Origin: Branchiostoma floridae
Taxonomy: Eukaryota > Chordata > Leptocardii > Amphioxiformes > Branchiostomatidae
Assembly (NCBI RefSeq): GCF_000003815.2
Contig: NC_049993.1
Span: 1,532,718 to 1,579,470, forward strand
Length of the DNA stretch: 46,753 nucleotides
Reading direction: 5' to 3'
This document shows positions 25,201 through 37,200 of this stretch, piece after piece (position 1 is the stretch's first letter; each line of letters opens with the position of its first letter). The position numbers and the translations under genes were made by a program. The notes under the pieces were generated by a model. It saw only the letters and a program-made list of their open reading frames with translations, had not been told where the DNA came from and did not search any database.

Positions 25201-28200
25201 ACAGTCCCGTCTGGAGTGGAATGCCCCTTTATCGTCCTATCCGAGGGACGGCCCTAGCCAAAGCTAGGTACTCATTTTCACCTGAGTAAAGTGAGGAAAG
25301 CGGTGTAAAGTGCCTTTTCCAAGGGCATAAGATCGGTGACACGGCAGCCGGATTCGAACCCGAAACCTCTCGGTCACGAGACAAACTTGCTGCCGCTGCG
25401 CTACACGATCCCACATTGCATGATTCAAATCAGTAACACGAGGTTCAATACCGATTCTACTAACACTATGTTAATTTTTAGTGTATAACACTAGGATTTG
25501 CCATTTGAAGAAAATATTGGCATGCTCATAAATTCCCTTTACTTGAATTTTTTTATGATCCACATGAGGATATGGTCACAATAACGGCCATGCCTTGCAA
25601 GATAAAACTTATAATGATTAAGGTTCCATTATTATATTGTCGTGTGAAAAGAATCTTGATTCAATCCATCTTTGAATTACGTTTCTTTCAGTATCAGCAA
25701 GCATTGAGTAGTGTCCAAGGCCAGACATCAATCAGAGTAAAGGAAGCAAAGTACGTTTGTAGCATAATGTTAGCGCTTCCGTTTGTTGTTTTCGTTCTAC
25801 CTATTTTTCTCATTCTTTTTGTTTGTCTACAAAATCCATGATCTAAAATGATCACGATTACTGAGATATTAGTGATTCAAGAAATTGACGAGAACATTTT
25901 GTTTGTTATTTTGGTCAATTTGTCGCACAGCACAGAATGCATATTTATAACGATGGATACAGAATGCATATTTATAACGATAGACCAGCGTTGGGGCAAT
26001 AAATGGTAATTTGTACTTGGTAAAGCATTAATTATATTTTTTTAAAGCGCTACGTTAACGTGATTGTTTGTCTACATGCACGTTAATTTTTCAACTGACC
26101 ACTGTAAAATTTTTTACAGACCAGGTAGTGTCATTGCAAGTCAGAACATAAACGTACAGGATCCTGTGCTCCAAGACGAGGACCTCTATCATAATATCTC
26201 AAATGCACTGAGGAAGGCTTCCCACTCTCCCAACTCTCTTGCAGTTGATCCAAGCAGCGTGACACTCTTCAGTACAAGTATGTATGAATAGCTAATGAGT
26301 TGCTGTGTAGTAGAATGGTGCCATCTAATTTCAATTCTGTAATTTTTGGTTTTATGAAAATAGTCGACGTCTGTGCAGCAAATCCTTCTGATTCTTGTAG
26401 AAGACATGTACTTATATTGTTGGCGTATAGACACCCTTCGTTTGACAGAATTCGAAGCAATGCGCATTTCACTATGTACACCTCTGTCTAAACTACATGC
26501 ATACCAAACATGATGGGCATTTATTACCTTCGCCAGAATGGCAAGGTTATGTTTTGAGCGTTGCGTCTCTATATGTGGGTCAACAGCAGATAACTAGAGT
26601 AGCTGTGGATGGAAATTCATGATACTTGGTATTTGAGTGGCGGTTGCAGGAAGAAAGGTCGTGTTCGAAAACGGCTCACCTGGCACTTTCCGTCGGTACT
26701 GCAGCGGGGCGAGTGTGTCTGTGTGTGTGCTTGCGTACAGGATAAGTCGAGACGTTTTGGATCATTTTGCATGATTTTTTTAGTTATGAGGGGGTTGGGA
26801 AAATAAAGGTCAAGTTCAATAATGGGCCTCATGGCGCTTTCCACAGGCACTGCAGCGGGCGAGTGTTTTTCTGTGTCTGTTTGCGTACAAGATAATTCGA
26901 GACATTATAGATCGTTTTGCATTATTTCTAGTTATCATGTGGGGTTGTCAAATGAAAGTCAAATTCAATAATGGGCCTCGTAGTGGCGAGTTACAGTACT
27001 GCAGCGGAGATTCAAAGTTGTTGTTGATCTTTTCATCAAGAATCAGGTTCATGATTTTTAAGTAGTGGATACGTCTTTTTGCAGGGTGTAAGTTTGGGGC
27101 CCCTGGCGGCTTGTTTTGAATTGCAGTAGGCGATATATTTTGTTCCTATTTTTGGAAGAGAATGAGTCAAGCAGGGATTAATGGATTTGCATTTTTAGTA
27201 TGTGCGCACCTTAGGTGATGATGAAAATATTGAAGTGTATTCTATGGAAATCTGGGATACATTTACACCATTAATGAGGAATTTTTGTAATTTCATAAAT
27301 CGACCTCTTTTGAAGGTCACTCAGGGCTCTGTGCATCTGTGCACCACATTTGTATAGTTGACGACAGCTTGACCTCTATTCAGACACACAGTAGGTCAGA
27401 AAAAAATAAGTTCTGCAGGAGTGCTAAAGTAAAACACCAGAAACCCAAATTCAACATTGACCTTCCTTTTTTCGATACCTGAAAACATACCAATATCATT
27501 ACTATCAATGCATTGTTTACGGACTTTGCCAAGACCCTCATGGCAAAGGTGGGTCTCAGCCCAGATGGACAGACTACTTGTGACTGAAAACACCTTGTCT
27601 GCCCCCTCCTTTCCGATCCATGCACGTTAGAAGATCTGGAAGCTATGACCCCCAGAGGAAGGGAGTGTGAGGAGTACTGGAGCAGGAAACTGTAGTGATG
27701 ACACGAAAGAAAGAAAATAGACGTAACGTAAAGAAAGGCCAAAAGTAGCCACAGTGACCAGGTTGTCCTTACTATGATAGACGGTCACTATTACGGTCAC
27801 TTCAGAATGTGTTGGTGAGCCTGCCTTGTAAGAATTGTACAGAAGCCAATTGTTTTTGCTTGACCTAAAAGTGCGGTCCGAAGACTAATGCTCAACGCCT
27901 CTTCATTTTCCAACAGCAACTTGTTACAGTGAAACTGTGACAGTGATAGACTCTTCCCTCAATCGTGTGATCCTGACCTTCCCAAGCGCTACGGGAGAGA
28001 CACATTCGTACTCACTACAGAGGTGTGCTAACAACACGGAAAGTGGTAAGAAGAACATTTCAGATATCACATGTTTATTTTACATCTCTGTTTTTCTTTT
28101 GTGTTTTTCTTTGTCTTCGATGAGGCGGTCTCGTGCATTGTTTTTGTTGCCTACTACTGCATGTCTGATTTCATTTTCATCAATCAAAAAATTAAGAGAT

Positions 28201-31200
28201 AATTAAATAGAAATAAATAGAAAATTAATATTTTTTACTATACCTAAAGTGGAGAGTAATGTATAAACATATGATCTGAATAATGATTTGTACCGCAGTG
28301 ACATTAAATGTGTTTTCCTCTTGGATGAACTTATTTTTACATTGTTTAACATTTACGTCTGTGGTAAGATGGACTTTCTTGCTATTTTTATCTAAAAGTA
28401 TTTTTCTAATCTTCAGCTGGCGTCCCCCTAGCAGTGCGAAGATGTATGGGTACTTTTCAGACTGGAGTTATCTGGGCAAGTCCTGAGCTGTTGGATTGTG
28501 CGCTGAACCTGTACAAACTGGCGCAGGTAATGTTATATGTGTCAAATGGGTTAGTAGCAAAATTAATTGAATAGTAAAGCCACAAAGTGTACTAGAAAGT
28601 GTTGTTCAAGCGGCGCTGTTCAAACTCGAATTCGATCACAAACATTAGCATTATGGCTGGTGCAAGGAGTATTGAGGAGATTTGATCGCTTGGTCATGCA
28701 GGTAAGGGGGCTCAGAAGGCAGGAAGTACGGTAACAGTCTGGTCCGGCTAGCAGGAAAAAAGGTTAGGCTAACAAAAAAGGCCGGGCTAACAAAAAAGCG
28801 ATTCCGATTTGAGAAAATGCGCCATTGAGATTGGTAAAGGCCACATGTGTTTTGAAAAATGTCTAAATGATAAAAATGTTGAGGGTGTATAAGGTAACAT
28901 GATATTCATTGTTTTTCTTCGCTCTGTCGTCCATTCGATGGTTATAGGTACAGACCATATGCATCGTATACACCTCAGAGGAGTCGTTAACCATTATTGC
29001 CTTAATTATATACGTTACCCATAAAAATGGCCTAAAAGCTATTTTCTTTATTCCGACGACACTTTGTGATGATTTTGTACCTATACACTAGTATTAATAT
29101 TCAAAGAAACGGTACAAAAAGTATTTCATACTCCACGAAGGTAATGAATACTTGATGATAAAAATGTGATATTCTATCTAAATATTGCTGTAGTAAAACG
29201 AGCATGTAGTTCACTTTTCGTTTTTCCAGATGATTGTTACCCCGGATAATATAGCAGGAGTTGCTTCAGACGCACAGATTCTTACATCTACCGGGGACTC
29301 ACTTACAACAGGAAACATCATAGATGCCTCAACTGTCCTCGGCAACATTGCCAATGTTACTGGAGACGAAAATGTGAGTCTCAATGTTTTAGATAACTTT
29401 TCGCTTCAAATGCTGTAGACGCTACATGTACTAAACATTACCTCTAACTAATATGATCTGTTTATTCTATGTTTGTATGAACTTACAGGTTGGCTATTCG
29501 TTGGTTGTGTCTGTTGACCAGATAATGAACGCTGACGATGGCGTCCTTTATCAGAGTCAAGTTACGGATCAAGCTCCTTCCAGGTACATGTTATATATAA
29601 TTTCAGATTTGAATAGAGCAAGAACGGTTCCACTATTAAAAGTATTGATAAAGAGCTTACATAATATCCTATGCTAATAGTAATAAACGGTATACGCATG
29701 TGTATAATGTATATTTATATTAGTTAAAAGGAAGGAACTATGACTAAATGTATTAAGTCTTGCCTGCTACACCAAGTACCAAAATGTATGACTTATTTTG
29801 TAAAATGGCTCTTTGTAAAATCTGTATTGGATGTAATCTGTTTACTAATTGCTGTGTTTTTAGGGTTTCCGGTGCAAAACTCTTTCAAATTTGAAGCTTG
29901 GAGCAATGAAAATATATGTTTGGGATGTGATATGCATTAACGATGTTTACCAGGTCTTATCCATCTATTACTGCAGAATTGTACAGGCACTTCAACATTA
30001 CAATGATCGTGTCAATCTGACATCAAAGCGTTTCCGCCTCGTCCGACCAAACATCGGGGTAGAAACTTACCAAATAGGAGCTGCAGAATTGATTAACAGG
30101 TAAAAAAACGCTTAATGTTGCAGCTTCGAATATTAGCATACTAGCTCATTGACTGTCTAGACAGCAAAAATCAGGAGAAACCAGACTGATGCACATGGCA
30201 GAAGAAAAGTGGATCCTGCGAAAAGAACTCTGCAACAGACCTGAGTCAGCTTACATATGTGCCCTATGTGGCAGAGGGTGCCATTCGCGTATAGGACTGT
30301 TTAGCCACAGTCGACGCTGTGGGGCTGATATAAATTAGGATTTTACCATATGGTAAATATTGACCGAAGGAGGACATATATAGCTCCGGGACATAGGTTC
30401 ACCGTCGACGGGGTACTAAAATTGTAACTTTCTGTAAGTCTGCATTTATGATATCAGTTAAAGATAGTATCTGCGAAAATAAGTCAAGTACTTGAACCCT
30501 ATCCAGACATGGTGGCTAAATGTGCCCTCGGCAACTTTGAAGTCATATAACTGTCAAAAGACTTGTTCTAGGACAATCCAACTTGGTGACTTCATTTCTC
30601 GATAATAGGATCAAGCAAGTGTTTAATTATACGTTTTGCTCTTTCAGCGTTGGCTTTGCATCCCTTGAAGGCAATGAATATCTAGAGGATGGATTGGTGC
30701 AGAACTACTCCGACTCGTCACTCATCCCCTATGACCAAGTGGATGCTTCCATAGCTCTACCTGAAGAACTTGGATCAGTTATTTCTCTTCTCAAGGAAAA
30801 TATATCTGGTTGGTATCTCTTTGTTGCTAAGATCTTTTTGTAAGGATTGAAATGATTGAGATTTTGAGATATAAGCATTAATTCTATTCTAGTGAAATTG
30901 AGGAAAAGTAATGAATGTTAAACAACGTCCAGATGTAACTCCCCGTTTTTAAAAAGTTCCAGATATCATATTGAATTGTATTTGAATATTATTCGCTCAG
31001 AAACACAATCGCAAAATCTAATATACGTTTGATTATGACGAAAATCTTATCTTGTTAACTTACTATTACACTGTACAAAATCCAAATTAAATTAGTCATG
31101 AACCGCTGTAAAATATTTAAAGTATATACACCTATTTAAAGTAACTCTATAATGTTATACATCAATAGAAAGCTGAGAGTCTCTACGTTTAAAATAATGT

Positions 31201-34200
31201 CTTGAAAATTTTACCCTGAGTCATAAAAAATTATATACAAGGGTAATAAATCAATAAAACAGGCTATTTTCATAGACTCTTGTATTATAATACCCGAGTT
31301 TTATAAATAATCTTAGTATTAACACTACAACATTCCTATGAAATCCTGATAACATCAGAGCCACACATGCAGCAAAAATAAAAATACCCAGGTATCACTG
31401 CAGGTGAGTTTATGGCTAGGTATTGTCCTGGGTGCTGAACAGGCTGTTCAATAGAATAATGTAACAAAAGTTCAGCTCCACTTTTCACTAATTATTTTCC
31501 ACATCCAGGCACTCAATGAACTCAACAAAAGTAACCAAGGTCAATTTTCCAGCTTAACAGCCGGTCCTAAGTCATTTTTTGTAGCGTGGGGGTGATTTTC
31601 CATGAAACTGGTAAAGTTAACGTGCATATCTTGTTTCCTGATGTTCAGCAGCATTTCATCACCATTTTTGCCCCAAATTGGATGTTCTGCTTCAGAATCG
31701 GTGCACAATCGGTGGAGAAAGAATCCTTATCCACTTGTAACCAAGTTATCTTTGACATTTAAGCGACTTAACTAAAAATTCATGCCTCAAAATACCAACA
31801 AAAAAAACATGAATTGAAGAAAGCATATCTGCAGACGACATTCGGCCATCTTGGTTCATTAACATAATTTATACCCGCATCGAACTTTGGGACTGATTGC
31901 GCAACCAGAATATTGACCCTTGAACCCATTCATGCAGCCCCCATCTACTTTACAGCTGTTCCTTGTTACCACACAGAAGTCGTCATATGTTCCTGTGGGA
32001 ACCGGTTAAATAACCGGATCTGCTGGACTATAGAACGCTGGACTATAGAACGCTATTCCTAAACATAGTAGCATAGCTTTTACTAGTGGAAATGTTACAG
32101 CCTCTATTTTGTTTTGTTAAGATCCGACACAGGTGGAAGTCCGTCTAAATTTCATGATCTATCAGAGCAACCGGCTGTTCCAGTCCAATCAGACGGCTTC
32201 TTCTTCAACCGGCACGAAAACGAGAGTCAACAGCAGGGTTATTACCAGCCAAGTCACTGGAGTTGAGCTCAAGAATCTTACCAAACCAGTTGTGACAAGA
32301 TACCTTCCTATGGTAAGTGAAAATATATGTATTAACAAGACCATTCAGGTTGTAAGTTTTTACCTTTTTGCTAATTTCTTTCTTCAAAATATTTATGAGT
32401 TATCTGCTTTTGATTCATTCTAATCCAACATTGACCAAAGTGCATATTTTAATTAAGGGTTAACTTCGGACCCGCCCCGTGGTGGATATGGTGTCTTAAC
32501 GCCTTGACCTGTGCCATTACCACCGAATAAAACCACCGAGTGAGCGAAGTTAATGAGGTGGTTTTATGAGGTGGTTATAGCATAGGACTAGGCGTTATGA
32601 TACCATGTACACCGAGGAACAGGCGGGTCATTAACGTTATTATCATATAGCCTACCCAAACTTGCAAACTCCTATATGACACATAGATCCATTGGTACTA
32701 TACGTGTCCTTCGTCGAATTTCTGAAAATTCACACTTGTTCTTTGGTACATACATTTGTAAGGATATTACAGATTGCATTTTGAAACCAAAATTTCCACA
32801 GAAAATATTCGAAACAATGCAGTCTTTGGCTTTTTAGAACAACAAAACTCATGATCAATGCTAACAGAGGGAGCCATTACCCCTTGCAGTCTGTACTTAT
32901 TCCCTCTCAGGGCTCGAAATACTTTTTTCTGCATACCTGCACCCAACAAATTTTACCTGCACCACAAATGAGGAAGTATGGATCATATCAAATAAATTTT
33001 ATTTAAATTGATTAATTAAATTTCATTTGTCAATGTTCACATTACAGTTCCGAAAGAAACAAACTTTTCCTTAAAATCAGCAAAACTTTCCCAAACTTTT
33101 ATCACCTTACCGACAAACAAAAATCAATCTTCTTGCTTAAGTCGTTCAACCTCTTCATATATATAAATGTTGGACATTTCATCTCCTACTGCTTACGGTA
33201 AAGAAGTCAAGCCCATCGAATAGCTTAAGTAGAAATAGATTTAGTTAAGACTTTCCCTTTTTGATTTATCTATGAATATCATTTCCCTTCATTGTTAAGT
33301 ATGTTTATGTATACCACTACTAACTTTACTTTATATGCAATTAGCCCTCGTGCATGAATTTGCAATAAAGATTATTATTATTAAAATTGTTCAGGAACCA
33401 TTGCTATTTTTTCTTCTATACTTTATAGGTGGAAAAATCGATGCAACTAATAACAATCCACATACACCTACATCATAGGACATTTATGTATAAAACTCAG
33501 TACATGGACCAGTGCAGGTTGTGTGCAGGTAGACACCGGAAATACCTGCACAGCTCCAATTTTACCTGCACTAACCTGCATATGCAGGTTGTATTTCGAG
33601 CCCTGCCTCTGCTCTGGCATATGTTTCGCTCATTTTCATTGGCCAATGCCTGTATATACATTACTTACTTGTGTGTATCGCTCCTTTTGATTGGTCAAAA
33701 TGAATCGACACCGGTGTCGATTTGCATTACCGTTGGTAAAAATGTAACTGAATTTGTCCACTCCTTGAGATCAGTATTTTTTAAATCTTTCTCAGGTTCC
33801 GAACAGTTCGGACACCACAGTGAACAACATCAGGTGTGTCTTTTGGGACTTCAGCGCTGCAGGAGGGGGAGGAGACTGGTCAACAGAGGGATGTACCTTT
33901 GTTGGAATCGACCAAAACAGAGTGTTATGCGAGTGCAACCATCTCACCAACTTTGCTGTTTTGATGGTACATCATGAAACCAACGTATTTGTTAATTTTT
34001 GATTTAGAATTTCAAAGAACTAAAATAAGTTAAACTGAAAAGCTTAATTGTGACAAATCTAGATTCGACATAACTATTAAAGGAAAATGAAAACAAAAAA
34101 GTAATGATGAGAGCAAGGATAACACAAGTATTCCAAGATTATTATTCCTTTTACTATTTAACTCAGAGCTTTTTAGCGTCTGTCTCTGAGGAAATCAAAG

Positions 34201-37200
34201 ATTTAAATTAATAAATAAAAATAATTAAAAGGATTGAAAGCTTACTTGCAATAAGTAAACCTGAATGTGGATTATAGCAGATGAGATGACAAACTGTTGT
34301 TAGCTTCAAGTTGCTTACAGCCTCCTTACACATCTACAGGGTGTTATTTTTATTTGAATTGATAGAGAATGGGCTTTAAATTTCTTAAGAAAGAAATATG
34401 CTCAGGGCAAGATATTTAACGACGCAACATATCTACTGCATAACTATATCCACAAAATATTTTGAAAGGTGACAAAACCATAGTGTATAGATATGTCATG
34501 ATGAGAAAAATCTGATATGGACAAATTAAATTGTCCCTACGTTTCAAAAAAATTCTACTTGATAGTTTTCTAACATACATTTTGATCTACGGGAAAATAG
34601 TTTAACATATTATAATATATGTTGTATTTCAGGACATATATGGAGGCTTAAGCTTACACAGCTTCGCCCTTGACTTGATCAGTAAGATCGGGATTACCCT
34701 GTCAGTCACAGGTCTAGTCATGACCCTGACCATTCATCTGGTATTCAAGTAAGCTGCTCCTCTAGTTTCGTCTGTCATACATCTTTACCATAAAACGTAG
34801 ATCACTAAGCTATAAAATTGTCCATGAAAATGTATGTGGTCTAAATATGCTCATCAAAGGAAACTGGTACATTTTTGTTTTGTTTTAATGAGGTTATATA
34901 AAATTTTGGAATATTAACTTCGGTTGATCATATTTTTTTCTTTCTGCATGCATTTCAATATATCACATATCTATAGAAAGCTTGAATGATTTTTTCCCCC
35001 TTTTTGAGTAGAAACTGATAGTGCCTAGATTTTACAGCCTCTTCCAGGCTTGGAACATAACAGCATCGTGTTCGTGTTCTTTTTTAGGCAACTTCATCAA
35101 AACAAACCTCAGCGCATTCTCATCAACCTGTGCGCTGCCTTACTGGCCACTCTCATCATCTTCCTAGTAGGTGCAAGTGCGATCAGCTCACCGGTCGGTT
35201 GCACTGTTGTGACGTTTCTACTTCACTACTTTCTCTTGGTAGTGTTCATGTGGATGGCCGTTGAAGCCCTCTACATGTACCTGGCCTTTGTGAAAGTCTT
35301 GGGAGCACATGTGTCTAAATTTCTCCTCAAGACGGCCATCATATCATGGGGTGAGTTCAATATCATCATAAGTCATAGCGATGTTTACCTGTTTGGTTGT
35401 TGTTTATTGGCAGTGTCGTTTGAATGTGATGGATATTATTACCTCTCACTCAATGATAGCTATCTTATTTACTATATTCAATGCAGAAAATGTAAGTGAA
35501 ATATTCAATAAAGAAATACTTTGGATATTCACAAGTGATATCGTTAGTGACCTATCTTTTCACTACGACATAAGATATATACTAGTGTTTGAATGCATCC
35601 AGGCGGAGTGGGATGGTCAGTGTGGGCTCAGCTGCAATTTGAAAGTAAATATAGAAAAACGGATTTCCTGCTTTAGTACCCTATAAAGACGCTAGGGCCC
35701 ATAATCTGATCATTAATTTTAATAAACTTCATCCACAAACAAATACTATAAAGATTCCAACTTCATGACAGTGTATGCTGTTTATGAATTGAAAGAAATA
35801 CCACCTTGCCCCGCACACGAGAAAACATGACTTTTATGCGTTGTGATTTTGTACCCGATTTTATGGGCACTGTGTAAAATCTTCATCATGAAATAGCAGT
35901 GATGATTTTGTGTTTGTAAGCTAATTTAGAATTGCATTTCTGCCAGGTCTTCCCTTGGTTATTGCCATCGTAACCCTGGTTGTGGACGTCCCCAGCACTT
36001 ATCCTAATGAGGACGAGACATACAGGAGTACCAGTTTGTAAGTTCAAAATGATACGTATTTAGCATGTTTTATAATAATGATAATCTTAAATTATAATGC
36101 TAATTGCATACAAAGTAAAGTAGTAGTGGTATACATAAACATACATAAACATACTTAATAAAGAAGGGAAATGATATTCATAGATAAATCAGAAGGGAAT
36201 TACGTCTAAAGTAAATATTTTTCTACTTAAGGCCACAGTAAGTAAATTATATTGATGACATCAGCGCGTGCATCAATTTTCGCCTAATTTAAAAAAAAAA
36301 TTCTTCTGCAGGGATGGTCAACATGACGATAAAATAACAAAATGAGCAAATGTATTGTGTTGTAGCCTAACAATTGTACTTGTAGAAGTGACACTTGCGA
36401 GGTACCCAGGGCTGTAGTTGTAGAAATGAAACTTATTGGATAGTTACCAGTATTGTAGATATGAGTATGGTTACCAACTTTGTTGGTGATGCAAGTCTAC
36501 CACACTAGTATCACTTTTACCACACAAGTACATGTCTTAAATACAGGAATGAACGCCTTGTTGGCTCTGATACCATGTTTTGTCCCTTTAATTCCTTGTA
36601 CAACAGTCATTACAACTTTATGGTGCCTATTTTTGAAAATGTAGCCATCTATTTTTTTTCACCCATCTTTTTTTTGCCCTATCGCACAATTTTTTGCAGC
36701 CTGCAGAGGATGTCATCCATAAAATTTACTTGCTGTGGCCTAAGCTATTTGATTGGTTTGACTTCTTTTCCGTAAGCAGTAGGATGTATCTGCGGTTCGA
36801 TTAGTTTCTTGTTGGTAAGGAAGGACAAACATATGGTCCAATGACTAATGTAGGAAAGAAAAGAGGCATCACTCTCTTTCTCGCTCTGCTTCTCTCTCGC
36901 TTACTCTCTCTCTCTCTCTCTCCCTCTCTCGCCCTGCTTCTCTCCTCTCTCTCTCGCTTACTCTCTCTTGCTCTCCTTGTCTCCCTCACTCTGCCTCTCT
37001 CTCTCTCTTCCAGCAACGTGCAATAGCACAGCAGATATTAATGTCTAACTATACCCGGCCGACGGCTAAGGGCTAGCTTTAACTATGCGTTTTTGTATAA
37101 AGTCTCTGTTTGTTATTGACCTAGTTGCTGGCTGCAGGGTAACCAGCTGTACTTTGGGTTCCTGTTACCTGTTGGGCTGGTACTGTTGTTCAACACCGTC

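Noticed and set aside
25340-25412. tRNA gene on the - strand
   Set aside because: A and B boxes are good, but the acceptor stem has no 3' partner and the anticodon arm does not fold normally; body sequence continues as a SINE.
29954-29976. Alternative exon 16 start at the upstream CAG (29951-29953)
   Set aside because: The phase-2 reading from there meets a stop in about 20 codons, while CTGCAG at 29971 gives an open frame to the next donor.
33429-33977. 182-codon open frame on +
   Set aside because: It starts in the hAT-like element and crosses the GPS exon in the wrong frame.
35350-35499. Frame extending the TM4 exon
   Set aside because: Read-through past the GTGAGT donor; it lacks TM5-7, while exon 22 at 35947 gives the expected continuation.
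36801-37026. Arg/Glu/Ser-rich or Leu/Ser-rich open frames
   Set aside because: Low-complexity translation of the CT repeat on both strands.
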